A stretch of DNA of 64,000 bases from VXNE01 sp963664635 (lineage in GTDB: Bacteria > Pseudomonadota > Gammaproteobacteria > Pseudomonadales > Azotimanducaceae). Within the stretch, counting starts at the first letter, position 1. Each line of letters starts with the position of its first letter. The DNA lies in the NCBI GenBank assembly GCA_963664635.1, contig OY761542.1:558001-622000 (forward strand), given 5' to 3'. The translations under genes were made by a program, and so were the position numbers. Shown here piece after piece: positions 10,650-18,598 of the stretch. The notes below the pieces were generated by a model. That model was given only the letters and a program-made list of their open reading frames with translations. It was not told where the DNA came from and made no database searches.

Positions 10650-11303
10650 ATGGCCATCGGGGTCGTAGGCAAAAAGAGCGGTATGACGCGCGTGTTCACG
10701 GAGGACGGAGAGTCCATTCCCGTGACGGTGATTGCGGTGGAAACCAATCGCGTGACCCAGGTCAAGACGATCGAGTCCGACGGTTACGAGGCTGTCCAGG
10801 TCACCGCCGGGGAGGCGCGGCCCAACCGGGTGACGAAACCGCTGGCCGGGCACTTCGCGAAGGCGGGCACCGTCGCCGGGCGGGGGCTGTGGGAGTTCCG
10901 ACTGTCGGCGCAGCCCGACGCGCCCCTCGAGCCCGGCGCCGAGATCGGTGCGGGCCAGTTCGAAGCGGGCCAGAGGGTCGACGTCACGGGCATGTCCAAG
11001 GGCAAGGGGTATGCCGGCACCATCAAGCGCTGGAATTTCGGCGCTCAGGGGTGGAGCCACGGCAACTCCCAGGCGCACCGGGCGCCGGGGTCGATCGGTC
11101 AGTGCCAGACACCGGGCCGCGTCTTCAAGGGCAAGAAGATGGCGGGCCACATGGGCGACGAGCGCGTGACGACGCAGAACCTCACGGTAGTGCGCGTCGA
11201 TGCGGAGCGGAACCTGCTGCTCATCAAGGGCGCCGTACCGGGCCCGGCCGGCGCGGACGTGACCGTCCGTCCGTCCGTCAAGGCGCGCCGCGCGGGGGGC
11301 TAG
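10650..11303 (+). CDS. rplC: 50S ribosomal protein L3
   Basis: L3 is one of the first proteins to bind 23S rRNA, reaching near the peptidyl-transferase centre. The product has 217 residues. Its start MAIGVVGKKSGMTRVF matches the family, and the loop region GWSHGNSQAHRAPGSIGQ is typical. The longer frame from 10506 covers the spacer hairpin and is rejected as a start. A GAAGGA site lies 12 bases before the ATG, a slightly long spacing. The stop TAG overlaps the start region of rplD. Confidence 0.97.
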   Translation: MAIGVVGKKSGMTRVFTEDGESIPVTVIAVETNRVTQVKTIESDGYEAVQVTAGEARPNRVTKPLAGHFAKAGTVAGRGLWEFRLSAQPDAPLEPGAEIGAGQFEAGQRVDVTGMSKGKGYAGTIKRWNFGAQGWSHGNSQAHRAPGSIGQCQTPGRVFKGKKMAGHMGDERVTTQNLTVVRVDAERNLLLIKGAVPGPAGADVTVRPSVKARRAGG

Positions 11304-11305
11304 TG

Positions 11306-11962
11306 GTGGAACTTCCCCTGCAGAACGACGGCGGCACCGTCGAACTGGCCGACGCCACCTTCGCGCGGGCGTTCAACGAGGCGCTCGTGCACCAGGTCGT
11401 CGTCGCGTACATGGCCGCGGGCCGCGGCGGCACGCATGCGCAGAAGACGCGCGCGGAGGTCCGGGGCGGCGGGCGCAAGCCCTACCGGCAGAAAGGCACG
11501 GGCCGGGCCCGGGTAGGCTCCACGCGCAGTCCGCTGCGGCGGGGGGGCGGTCGCGCCTTCCCGGCCAAACCCCGCAGCCACGCGCAGAAAGTGAACCGCA
11601 AGATGTACCGCGGGGCCATGCGGTGCATCTTCTCCGAACTCATCCGTCAGAATCGCCTCCTCCTCACCGCCGAATTCTCCGTAGACACCCCCAGGACCCA
11701 GGCCCTCGCCGCGAAGCTCGTCGAGTTCGACCTGCCCTCTTCGCCTGGGTCTTCGCCTGGGTCTTCGCGTGGCTCCTCTTTGCCTGGGAAGGTGCTGATC
11801 GTGGCGACGTCGGTCGACGAAAACCTCTATCTCGCCGCCCGCAACCTGCGTGGCGTGGACGTACGGGACGTGCCCGCCGTGGACCCGGTGAGCCTGCTGA
11901 ACCACGACAGGGTCCTGGTGACCGTGGACGCGATCCGGGCGCTCGAGGAGGCCCTCTCGTGA
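11306..11962 (+). CDS. rplD: 50S ribosomal protein L4 with an inserted SSPG-repeat segment
   Basis: L4 is an early 50S assembly protein whose long loop lines the exit tunnel. In E. coli it also represses its own operon. It has 218 residues against about 201 in E. coli. The GTG at 11306 gives the usual ME-L start; an overlapping GTG at 11303 is equally in frame. The tunnel-loop motif KPYRQKGTGRAR and the NRKMYRGAMRCI region are intact. Residues 145-161, between the FSVDTPRTQAL region and KVLIVATS, are a low-complexity insert of Ser-Ser-Pro-Gly units encoded by a 12-bp tandem repeat. The insert lies in the globular domain, not in the tunnel loop. Confidence 0.96.
   Translation: MELPLQNDGGTVELADATFARAFNEALVHQVVVAYMAAGRGGTHAQKTRAEVRGGGRKPYRQKGTGRARVGSTRSPLRRGGGRAFPAKPRSHAQKVNRKMYRGAMRCIFSELIRQNRLLLTAEFSVDTPRTQALAAKLVEFDLPSSPGSSPGSSRGSSLPGKVLIVATSVDENLYLAARNLRGVDVRDVPAVDPVSLLNHDRVLVTVDAIRALEEALS
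11738..11788 (+). repeat. 12-bp tandem repeat inside rplD
   Basis: The unit TCTTCGCCTGGG occurs at 11738-11749 and 11750-11761, then as a diverged copy TCTTCGCGTGGC at 11762-11773, then as a 15-base variant ending CCTGGG at 11774-11788. Because the unit is a multiple of three it expands the protein in frame (Ser-Ser-Pro-Gly) without disrupting it. Confidence 0.9.
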
Positions 11963-12255
11963 ATCCGGAACGGCGCTACATGGTGCTGGTGGAACCGCAC
12001 GTTTCCGAGAAGGTTTCCAACCTCGGCGATGCGAACAACCAGTATGCATTCAAGGTGGCGCGAGACGCGACCAAGGCGGAGATCAGGGAAGCGGTCGAGT
12101 CGATCTTCGAGGTTTCGGTGTTGCGCGTGACCACGCTCAACCAGAAGGGCAAGGTGAAACGCGGCGTCCGGGGCGTGTCGCGCAAGAAGGACTGGAAGAA
12201 GGCCTATGTTCGGCTCGCGGAGGGCCAGGACATCGACTTCGTCGCGGAGCGCTAG
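11959..12255 (+). CDS. rplW: 50S ribosomal protein L23
   Basis: L23 sits at the exit of the peptide tunnel and is the docking site for trigger factor and SRP. The product has 98 residues. The start is a GTG at 11959 overlapping the rplD stop (GTGA), giving MNPERRYMVLVEPHVSEK. The motif TLNQKGKVKRG typical of the family is present. The frame is open far upstream inside rplD, but that part is shadow sequence. It lies between rplD and rplB as in the standard S10 operon. Confidence 0.97.
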   Translation: MNPERRYMVLVEPHVSEKVSNLGDANNQYAFKVARDATKAEIREAVESIFEVSVLRVTTLNQKGKVKRGVRGVSRKKDWKKAYVRLAEGQDIDFVAER

Positions 12256-12258
12256 AAG

Positions 12259-13092
12259 ATGCCTGCCGTCAAGACCCGACCCACCTCGCCCGGACGGCGC
12301 TTTGTCGTCAAGGTCGTCGACCCGTCGCTGCATCGCGGCGAGCCGTACAAGCCGTTGCTGGAGCCGAACCCGAAGAGCGGCGGTCGCAACGCGAACGGGC
12401 GCATCACCACGCGCCATCGCGGCGGGGGCCACAAGCGGAACTATCGCAAGGTCGACTTCCGCCGCCACAAGGACGGGATCAAGGCGGTCGTCGAAAGGCT
12501 GGAGTACGACCCGAACCGCAGCGCCAACCTGGCGCTGCTGAAGTACCTGGACGGGGAACGCCGCTACATCGTCGCACCGCGTGGTGTCGCCGCCGGAGAC
12601 GAGTTGATGTCGGGCGCCAGCGCGCCCATTCGACCCGGCAACGCACTTGCGCTGCGCAACGTCCCGCTGGGCAGCGTCATCCATTGCGTGGAGCTCAAGC
12701 CGGGCAAGGGCGCCCAGCTCGCCCGCAGCGCCGGGACGTCGGCGCAACTGGTCGCCCGCGAAGGCTCCTACGCCACGTTGCGGCTGCGTTCCGGCGAGAT
12801 GCGGCGCGTGCTCGTGGACTGCCGGGCGACCCTGGGCGAGGTGGGCAACAGCGAACACAACCTGCGCTCGCTCGGCAAGGCCGGCGCGGCGCGCTGGCGC
12901 GGCCGGCGGCCCACGGTCAGGGGGGTCGCGATGAACCCGGTGGACCATCCGCACGGCGGCGGCGAGGGCAAGTCGTCGGGCGGCCGACATCCGGTCACGC
13001 CCTGGGGCGTGCCGACGAAGGGACACAAGACGCGTACCAACAAGCGCACGGACGCGTTGATCGTCCGGCGCCGTACCCGGAAGTCCCGATAG
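12259..13092 (+). CDS. rplB: 50S ribosomal protein L2
   Basis: L2 is required for subunit association and peptidyl transfer. It has 277 residues, the normal length. The C-terminal signature GVAMNPVDHPHGGGEGKSSG near residues 220-240 includes the conserved His important for peptidyl transferase activity. The start MPAVKTRPTSPGRR lies three bases after the rplW stop. A 135-bp spacer follows before rpsS, wider than usual, with a 40-codon ORF of doubtful significance. Confidence 0.98.
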   Translation: MPAVKTRPTSPGRRFVVKVVDPSLHRGEPYKPLLEPNPKSGGRNANGRITTRHRGGGHKRNYRKVDFRRHKDGIKAVVERLEYDPNRSANLALLKYLDGERRYIVAPRGVAAGDELMSGASAPIRPGNALALRNVPLGSVIHCVELKPGKGAQLARSAGTSAQLVAREGSYATLRLRSGEMRRVLVDCRATLGEVGNSEHNLRSLGKAGAARWRGRRPTVRGVAMNPVDHPHGGGEGKSSGGRHPVTPWGVPTKGHKTRTNKRTDALIVRRRTRKSR

Positions 13093-13227
13093 GTATCCGC
13101 GATGACACGGGTGATGCGACGGGCGATGAAGACAGGCGACAAGACGATGAAACGCTGGTACATCGGCGTGTGTGGATTGAGGATCGAAAGACCGCGGGCC
13201 GGAACGGCCCAGGGGGGGCGTTGACGC

Positions 13228-13503
13228 ATGCCCAGATCGTTGCGCAAGGGTCCGTTCGTCGACGTGCACCTGGCGAAGAAGGTGTCGGCGGCGCAGGAGG
13301 GGGGCGACAAGCGTCCGATCCGGACGTGGTCGCGCCGGTCGATGATCGCGCCGGACATGGTGGGGCTCACCATCGCCGTGCACAACGGCCGCCAACACGT
13401 GCCGGTCTTCGTGACCGAAGACATGGTGGGCCACAAGCTCGGCGAGTTCGCCCCGACGCGCACCTACCGCGGCCACGCCGCGGACCGCAAGGCGAGGCGT
13501 TAG
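13228..13503 (+). CDS. rpsS: 30S ribosomal protein S19
   Basis: S19 is a head protein forming a bridge with the large subunit and binding 16S rRNA together with S13. The length is 91 residues. The opening MPRSLRKGPFVDVHL and the block FAPTRTYRGHAADRKA are diagnostic. The stop at 13501-13503 is followed two bases later by rplV, so the two are probably translationally linked. Confidence 0.98.
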   Translation: MPRSLRKGPFVDVHLAKKVSAAQEGGDKRPIRTWSRRSMIAPDMVGLTIAVHNGRQHVPVFVTEDMVGHKLGEFAPTRTYRGHAADRKARR

Positions 13504-13505
13504 CG

Positions 13506-13844
13506 ATGCGCGTCGTGGCGCAGGCGAAGATGCTGCGGATATCGCCGCACAAGGCGCGGCTGGTGGCCGACATGGTGCGCGGGAAGCCGGTGGAAGAGGC
13601 GCAGGACATCCTCACGTTCAGTCCGCAGAAGGCCGCCGGCCTGGTGTCGAAGGTGCTTGAGTCGGCGATCGCGAATGCCGAGGAGAACGAGGGCGCCGAC
13701 GTGGACGAACTGCGGGTCGGCGAAATCTTCGTGGACGAGGGCGTCACGATGAAGCGCATCCGCCCCCGCGCGCGCGGGCGCGCCGACCGTATCATCAAGC
13801 GAACCAGTCACGTCACCGTCGCGGTGACGGACGATCAACTCTAG
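13506..13844 (+). CDS. rplV: 50S ribosomal protein L22
   Basis: L22 contacts all 23S rRNA domains, and its beta hairpin lines the exit tunnel constriction, where macrolide-resistance mutations occur. The product has 112 residues. The ATG at 13506 is two bases after the rpsS stop. The sequence LRISPHKARLVADMVRGK and the hairpin tip MKRIRPRARGRADRI are typical. The frame remains open upstream through rpsS and rplB, but that part is antiphase shadow. Confidence 0.97.
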   Translation: MRVVAQAKMLRISPHKARLVADMVRGKPVEEAQDILTFSPQKAAGLVSKVLESAIANAEENEGADVDELRVGEIFVDEGVTMKRIRPRARGRADRIIKRTSHVTVAVTDDQL

Positions 13845-13852
13845 GAAGGGCG

Positions 13853-14515
13853 ATGGGCCAGAAAGTCAATCCGACGGGAATGCGGCTGGGCATCGTCGCC
13901 GACCACCGCTCGGTCTGGTACGCCGAGCGCGGCATGTACTCGGACTACCTGCTCAATGACCTCGAGGTGCGCGATTACCTCCGCAAGCGCCTCGCTCAGG
14001 CGTCGGTAAGCCGCATCGAGATAGAGCGCCCGGCGCAGACCGCGCGGGTCACCATCCACACCGCGCGGCCCGGCATCGTGATCGGCAAGAAGGGCGAGGA
14101 CGTCGAGCGGCTGCGGGCCGAGCTGTACAAGCTCATGCGCGTCCCCGTGCACATCAACGTCGAGGAGGTGCGCAAGCCCGAGGTGGACGCCCTGCTGGTA
14201 GCGCAGAACGTCGCCCAGCAACTTGAGCGGCGCGTGCAGTTTCGCCGCGCGATGCGCCGCGTGATCCAGAACGCGATGCGCCTTGGGGCCAAGGGGATCA
14301 AGGTACGGGTGGCGGGTCGCCTCGGCGGCGCGGAGATCGCGCGCGCGGAGGTGTATCACCAGGGGCGGGTTCCGCTGCACACGCTGCGTGCGGACATCGA
14401 CTACGCCACGGCGGAGGCGAAGACGACCTACGGGATCATCGGCGTCAAGGTGTGGATCTTCAAGGGCGAAGTGATGCCCGGCGAAGACACCGACGACGAG
14501 GCGCAAGGGCGCTAG
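13853..14515 (+). CDS. rpsC: 30S ribosomal protein S3
   Basis: S3 forms part of the mRNA entry channel and helicase. It has 220 residues. The start MGQKVNPTGMRLGI is typical, the KH domain is recognised by GIVIGKKGEDVERLR, and the C-terminal domain contains KGIKVRVAGRLGGAEIARAE. It lies eight bases after rplV behind a GGAAGG site and is followed by rplP after 29 bases. Confidence 0.98.
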   Translation: MGQKVNPTGMRLGIVADHRSVWYAERGMYSDYLLNDLEVRDYLRKRLAQASVSRIEIERPAQTARVTIHTARPGIVIGKKGEDVERLRAELYKLMRVPVHINVEEVRKPEVDALLVAQNVAQQLERRVQFRRAMRRVIQNAMRLGAKGIKVRVAGRLGGAEIARAEVYHQGRVPLHTLRADIDYATAEAKTTYGIIGVKVWIFKGEVMPGEDTDDEAQGR

Positions 14516-14544
14516 CGGGCCAGGACGCCTGAGGGACTCGAACG

Positions 14545-14958
14545 ATGTTGCAACCGAAGAGAACGCGGTTCAGAAAGCAGCAGAAAGGCCGCAACCGGGG
14601 CCTTGCGAGCCGTGGCAACAAGGTCAGCTTCGGCGAGTTCGGCCTCAAGGCGACGGGACGCGGACGCCTGACGGCCCGCCAGATCGAGGCGGCGCGGCGC
14701 GCGATGACGCGGCATGCCCGGCGTGGCGGCAAGGTGTGGATACGCGTGTTTCCGGACAAGCCGATCACCAAGAAGCCGCTGGAGGTCCGCCAGGGCAAGG
14801 GCAAGGGCAGCGTCGAGTACTGGGTCGCGCAGATCAAGCCGGGCCGGGTCCTCTACGAGATGGAAGGCGTCTCCGAAGACGTTGCCCGGCGCGCGTTCCA
14901 GTTGGCCGCCGCCAAGCTGCCGTTTTCCACCGCCATGGTCAACCGCTCGGCGATGTGA
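14545..14958 (+). CDS. rplP: 50S ribosomal protein L16
   Basis: L16 organises the A-site tRNA elbow region of the large subunit. The length is 137 residues. The start MLQPKRTRFRKQQKGRN and the block WIRVFPDKPITKKPLEVRQG are characteristic. The order rpsC-rplP-rpmC-rpsQ is the standard one. Confidence 0.98.
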   Translation: MLQPKRTRFRKQQKGRNRGLASRGNKVSFGEFGLKATGRGRLTARQIEAARRAMTRHARRGGKVWIRVFPDKPITKKPLEVRQGKGKGSVEYWVAQIKPGRVLYEMEGVSEDVARRAFQLAAAKLPFSTAMVNRSAM

Positions 14959-14988
14959 CCCCGGCTACAGAAGACCACGAACCAAGAG

Positions 14989-15192
14989 ATGAACGCATCC
15001 GAACTCAGAGCCATGGAACAGGAGCAGTTGCAGGAGGAACTCGTCCGCCTGCGGCGGGAGCAGTTCAATCTGCGGATGCAGCGTGGCAGCGAACACCTGC
15101 CGCAGACGCACCTCTTGAAGGAAACGCGGCGCGACGTCGCGCGCGTCAAGACCGTTTTGCAGGAGAAGCTGCGGGAGGGAGACGGTGACTGA
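14989..15192 (+). CDS. rpmC: 50S ribosomal protein L29
   Basis: L29 is a small two-helix protein near the tunnel exit. It has 67 residues. The sequence MNASELRAMEQEQLQEEL followed by LRREQFNLRMQRG and VARVKTVLQEK is characteristic. The 3' end overlaps the GTG start of rpsQ by eight bases, implying translational coupling. Confidence 0.97.
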   Translation: MNASELRAMEQEQLQEELVRLRREQFNLRMQRGSEHLPQTHLLKETRRDVARVKTVLQEKLREGDGD

Positions 15193-15526
15193 CTCGACCC
15201 AGACCGCGAAGACGCGGCCCGGTGCGCGCACGCTGTCCGGGGCGGTCGTGTCCGATCGCATGGACAAGACCATCACCGTGCTCGTCGAGCGCAGCGTGAA
15301 ACACCCGGTCTACGGCAAGATCCTGCGCCGCCGCTCGAAGATCCACGCCCACGACGAGCGCAACGAGTGCCAAGTCGGGGACCTGGTGACGATCATCGAG
15401 ACCCGGCCGATCTCGAAGCTGAAGTCCTGGCGCTTGCTCGCGCGAGGCGTCACGGCCTCGGGCGCCCCGCGCCGCGACGACGGGTCGGCCCCGGACGCGC
15501 CGGCCGGCGAGGAGGGCAGCCAGTGA
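15185..15526 (+). CDS. rpsQ: 30S ribosomal protein S17 with C-terminal extension
   Basis: S17 is a primary 16S rRNA binding protein of OB fold. It has 113 residues, against about 80-90 in most bacteria. The core runs from GAVVSDRMDKTITVLVER to RPISKLKSWRLL. The remaining 25 or so residues are a hydrophilic Asp, Ala and Gly-rich tail without known homology. The start is GTG 15185 inside the rpmC 3' end. The stop overlaps the rplN GTG start (GTGA). Confidence 0.96.
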   Translation: MTDSTQTAKTRPGARTLSGAVVSDRMDKTITVLVERSVKHPVYGKILRRRSKIHAHDERNECQVGDLVTIIETRPISKLKSWRLLARGVTASGAPRRDDGSAPDAPAGEEGSQ

Positions 15527-15891
15527 TCCAGGCGGAAACCATGCTCGACATCGCGGACAACAGCGGTGCGCGGCGGGTCCAGTGCATCAAGGTGCTCGGC
15601 GGTTCGAGACGCCGCTATGCGGGGATCGGGGACGTGATCAAGGTGGCGGTCAAGGAGGCGATCCCGCGGGGCCGCGTGCGCAAGGGACAGGTCATGGACG
15701 CCGTGGTCGTGCGCACGCGCAAGGGAGTGCGGCGCCCGGATGGGTCCGTGATCCGGTTCGACGGCAATGCGGCCGTTCTCCTGACCCCGCAGTTGCAGCC
15801 CGTCGGCACGCGCATCTTCGGGCCCGTGACGCGCGAACTGCGCACGGAGAACTTCATGCGCATCATCTCCCTCGCCCCCGAGGTCTTGTGA
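15523..15891 (+). CDS. rplN: 50S ribosomal protein L14
   Basis: L14 contributes to intersubunit bridges and is the binding site of the silencing factor RsfS. The length is 122 residues, exactly that of E. coli. The start is the GTG at 15523 (GTGA overlap with rpsQ), giving MIQAETMLDIADNSGARR. The core VVRTRKGVRRPDGS follows. The upstream in-frame extension from 15367 lies in rpsQ and is not part of the protein. Confidence 0.97.
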   Translation: MIQAETMLDIADNSGARRVQCIKVLGGSRRRYAGIGDVIKVAVKEAIPRGRVRKGQVMDAVVVRTRKGVRRPDGSVIRFDGNAAVLLTPQLQPVGTRIFGPVTRELRTENFMRIISLAPEVL

Positions 15892-15892
15892 G

Positions 15893-16207
15893 ATGCGAAA
15901 GATCAGGCGGGAAGACCAGGTGATCGTCATCGCCGGTCGCGACAAGGGCAAACGCGGCGAGGTCGTGCGCGTGCTGGACAACGATCGGCTGTTGGTGGCC
16001 GGCGTGAACATGGTGAAGAAGCACCAGCGCGCGAATCCGCAGCAGAATCGCCAGGGGGGCATCGTGGATCAGGAGGCGCCGATTCACGTGTCGAACGTCG
16101 CGATCTACAACGAGGAAAGCGACCGCCGGGACCGCGTGGGCATCCGCATGGAGGAAGGACGGCGCGTCCGGTACTTCAAGTCGGACGGCAGCCGCATCGA
16201 CGAGTGA
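15893..16207 (+). CDS. rplX: 50S ribosomal protein L24
   Basis: L24 initiates 50S assembly and carries a KOW motif. It has 104 residues. The KOW signature appears as VIAGRDKGKRGEVVRVL at residues 10-26, and GVNMVKKHQRANPQQNRQGG follows. The start ATG is one base after the rplN stop. Confidence 0.97.
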   Translation: MRKIRREDQVIVIAGRDKGKRGEVVRVLDNDRLLVAGVNMVKKHQRANPQQNRQGGIVDQEAPIHVSNVAIYNEESDRRDRVGIRMEEGRRVRYFKSDGSRIDE

Positions 16208-16214
16208 AGAACCC

Positions 16215-16754
16215 ATGACCGACCTGCGCGCAAAATACGACGCGGACATACAACCGGCCCTGATGGAGGAGTTTTCCTACGGAACCCCCATGCAGGCCCC
16301 GCGCCTCGTCAAGGTGACGCTCAACATGGGCGTGGGCGAGGCGGTGGCCGACCGCAAGATCATGGACAGCGCCGTCTCGGACCTGACGCTGATCGCCGGC
16401 CAGAAAGCGATCGTCACGCTGGCCCGCAAGTCCGAGGCCGCGTTCAAGATCCGCGCCGGCTGGCCGGTCGGATGCAAGGTGACGTTGCGGCGGGAGAGGA
16501 TGTACGAGTTCCTCGACCGGCTGATCGGCATCGCCATCCCGCGCATGCGGGACTTCCGCGGCCTGAACCCGCGGTCGTTCGATGGACGCGGAAACTACTC
16601 GCTGGGCGTGTCGGAGCAGATCATCTTTCCCGAGATCGACTACGACAAGGTCGATGCGGTGCGTGGACTCGACGTCGCGGTCACCACGACCGCCCGAACG
16701 GACGAGGAAGGCCTCGCCCTCCTGCGGGGGTTCAACTTCCCGTTCAGGAACTAG
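16215..16754 (+). CDS. rplE: 50S ribosomal protein L5
   Basis: L5 binds 5S rRNA and forms part of the central protuberance. It has 179 residues. The motifs VTLNMGVGEAVADRK, KVTLRRERMYEFLDRL and GRGNYSLGVSEQIIFPEIDYD are diagnostic. A 123-bp spacer follows before rpsN, containing a GTTGC-TTC-GCAAC hairpin at 16780-16792. Confidence 0.98.
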   Translation: MTDLRAKYDADIQPALMEEFSYGTPMQAPRLVKVTLNMGVGEAVADRKIMDSAVSDLTLIAGQKAIVTLARKSEAAFKIRAGWPVGCKVTLRRERMYEFLDRLIGIAIPRMRDFRGLNPRSFDGRGNYSLGVSEQIIFPEIDYDKVDAVRGLDVAVTTTARTDEEGLALLRGFNFPFRN

Positions 16755-16779
16755 CGCACTAGCGGGGCGACGTGTTCAG

Positions 16780-16792
16780 GTTGCTTCGCAAC
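16780..16792 (+). other. Short perfect hairpin between rplE and rpsN
   Basis: GTTGC (16780-16784) and GCAAC (16788-16792) form a 5-bp stem with loop TTC, extendable by a G-U and an A-T pair. Its loop and stem resemble the second hairpin of the rpoB-rpoC spacer. No T tract follows, so a terminator is unlikely within this operon. Confidence 0.4.
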
Positions 16793-16877
16793 TTCGAGAA
16801 GGGAAACGTAAAATTGGCCGATTTGCACCGGCGAAACGGTCAGCAAAAACGGGCCGGTCTGAGAGAGAGATTAGAAA

Positions 16878-17183
16878 ATGGCCAAGGTCTCCATGCGCGA
16901 GCGCGAGAAGAAGCGCGAAAAGACGGTTGCCAGGTATGCGGCGAAGCGCCAGGCGCTGAAGGCGGTCATCGCCGACCCCAACGCATCCGACGACGAGCGC
17001 TGGGATGCGCAGATCAAGCTGCAGAAGCTGCCGCGCAACGCGAGCCCGGTTCGGTTGCGGCGGCGGTGTGGTCAGACGGGACGTCCGCGCGGTGTGTACC
17101 GGAAGTTCGGGCTCGGGCGGAACAAGCTGCGCGAGGCGGCCATGCGCGGGGACGTGCCGGGCCTGCTGAAGGCCAGTTGGTAG
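16878..17183 (+). CDS. rpsN: 30S ribosomal protein S14, zinc-independent type
   Basis: S14 completes the 30S head near S3 and S10. With 101 residues it is the long form without the CxxC pairs of the short zinc-binding type. The start MAKVSMREREKKREK and the C-terminal RCGQTGRPRGVYRKFGLGRNKLRE are characteristic. The last codons overlap the first copy of a 14-base tandem repeat that fills the spacer to rpsH. Confidence 0.97.
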   Translation: MAKVSMREREKKREKTVARYAAKRQALKAVIADPNASDDERWDAQIKLQKLPRNASPVRLRRRCGQTGRPRGVYRKFGLGRNKLREAAMRGDVPGLLKASW

Positions 17184-17225
17184 GCCGGTTGGTTGGGGCC
17201 GGTTGGTTAGGGCCCGGTTGGTTAG
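17171..17225 (+). repeat. 14-15 bp tandem repeat across the rpsN end and rpsN-rpsH spacer
   Basis: Four consecutive units are read: GGCCAGTTGGTA (17171-17182, within the rpsN 3' end), GGCCGGTTGGTTGG (17183-17196), GGCCGGTTGGTTAG (17197-17210) and GGCCCGGTTGGTTAG (17211-17225). The rpsN stop codon is formed at the junction of units one and two. Confidence 0.85.
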
Positions 17226-17253
17226 AGAAAGCACGACAGGACGCATTAGACCG

Positions 17254-17646
17254 ATGAGCATGCAGGATCCACTTGCCGACCTCCTGACGCGTATCCGCAA
17301 CGGGCAGGCGGCGCGTCACCGGAGCGTCAGCATGCCGAGTTCGAAGCTCAAGGCGGCGGTTTGCGGCGTGCTGCGCGATGAGGGATACATCGGCGACTTC
17401 TCCGTGACCGAGGGCGCAAGGCCGACGCTCACGCTGGTGCTGAAGTACCACAACGGCGCCCCGGCCATCGAGCAACTGGACCGGGTAAGCCGACCGGGCT
17501 TGCGCGTGTATCGCGCCTGCCGCGAGATCCCCCGCGTGCGCGGCGGCCTCGGCGTCGCGGTGGTGAGTACGCCCCGGGGCGTACTCACGGACCGTGCCGC
17601 CCGCAGTTCGGGCGTCGGCGGCGAAGTGCTCTGTACGGTGTTCTAG
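17254..17646 (+). CDS. rpsH: 30S ribosomal protein S8
   Basis: S8 binds the central 16S rRNA domain and, in E. coli, represses the spc operon by binding its own message. It has 130 residues. The start ATG at 17254 gives MSMQDPLADLLTRIRNGQ. The alternative at 17203 adds repeat-encoded residues and is rejected. The C-terminal signature VVSTPRGVLTDRAARSSGVGGE is clear. It follows a tandem-repeat spacer. Confidence 0.97.
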   Translation: MSMQDPLADLLTRIRNGQAARHRSVSMPSSKLKAAVCGVLRDEGYIGDFSVTEGARPTLTLVLKYHNGAPAIEQLDRVSRPGLRVYRACREIPRVRGGLGVAVVSTPRGVLTDRAARSSGVGGEVLCTVF

Positions 17647-17648
17647 GC

Positions 17649-18182
17649 GTGTCCCGCGTAGCAAACAACCCCGTGCAGGTGCCGGGCGACGTGGAGGTCG
17701 AACTTGCGGCCGGCGAGATCATGGTCCGGGGCAGCCGCGGCAGCCTGCTGCTGCCGCTGACGGGAGACGTAACGGTCGAAAGGACCGATGGCGTGCTCAC
17801 GTTCGCGCCGGCACGCGAGGACCGGCGCGCCCGCGCGATGGCGGGGACGGTCCGATCGCTGGTGAACAACATGGTCGTCGGCGTGAGCCAGGGTTTCGAA
17901 CGCCGGCTGCAGCTCTCCGGCGTCGGCTACCGGGCGCAGGCGAAGGGGCGCACGCTGACGCTGCAGCTTGGCTTCTCCCACCCCGTGGAATACACCTTGC
18001 CGGATGGCGTGGAGGCGGAGACGCCGACCCAGACGGAGATCGTGGTGCGGGGCGTCGACAAGCAGGCGGTGGGGCAGGTAGCCGCCGAAATCCGGGCGTT
18101 CCGCCCGCCGGAGCCGTACAAGGGCAAGGGCGTGCGCTACGCCGGGGAGCGCGTACGGCGCAAAGAGGCCAAGAAGAAGTAG
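17649..18182 (+). CDS. rplF: 50S ribosomal protein L6
   Basis: L6 lies near the sarcin-ricin loop and factor-binding site. The length is 177 residues, and it starts with GTG two bases after the rpsH stop (MSRVANNPVQVPGDV). The C-terminal motif FRPPEPYKGKGVRYAGERVRRKEAKK is the family signature. Confidence 0.97.
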   Translation: MSRVANNPVQVPGDVEVELAAGEIMVRGSRGSLLLPLTGDVTVERTDGVLTFAPAREDRRARAMAGTVRSLVNNMVVGVSQGFERRLQLSGVGYRAQAKGRTLTLQLGFSHPVEYTLPDGVEAETPTQTEIVVRGVDKQAVGQVAAEIRAFRPPEPYKGKGVRYAGERVRRKEAKKK

Positions 18183-18240
18183 CTGAAGAAGCAGCAGCGG
18201 AAGAAGACGCAGCGAGAGAGAGAGAGCGGCTCGAGAGGTC

Positions 18241-18594
18241 ATGAGCGACAAGAAGACATCCCGGCTCCGGCGCGCGAAACGCGCGCGCCGGAAGATGCGC
18301 GAACTCGGCGCGACCCGGCTGACCGTGTACCGGTCGGCCCGGCACATATACGCGCAGGTGATCTCGGCCGATGGCGACCAGGTGCTCGCGCAGGCGTCGA
18401 CCCTGGACGCGTCGCTGCGGGCGGCCGGGCCCACGGGCAACGCGGATGCGGCAGGCAGGGTAGGCGCCCTGATCGCCGACCGGGCGAAGGGCGCCGGCGT
18501 CACCCGGGTAGCCTTCGACCGTTCCGGATACAAGTACCACGGGCGCGTGAAGGCGCTCGCGGACGCGGCCCGCGAGGGCGGACTGGAGTTCTGA
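18241..18594 (+). CDS. rplR: 50S ribosomal protein L18
   Basis: L18 mediates attachment of 5S rRNA to the large subunit. It has 117 residues, with RLRRAKRARRKMRELGATRLTVYRS at the N-terminus written here as separate parts: basic tail (residues 7-18) then the fold from RLTVYRSARHIYAQV. The C-terminus GYKYHGRVKALADAAREGGLEF is typical. It is separated from rplF by 58 purine-rich bases and from rpsE by four. Confidence 0.96.
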   Translation: MSDKKTSRLRRAKRARRKMRELGATRLTVYRSARHIYAQVISADGDQVLAQASTLDASLRAAGPTGNADAAGRVGALIADRAKGAGVTRVAFDRSGYKYHGRVKALADAAREGGLEF

Positions 18595-18598
18595 CGTA

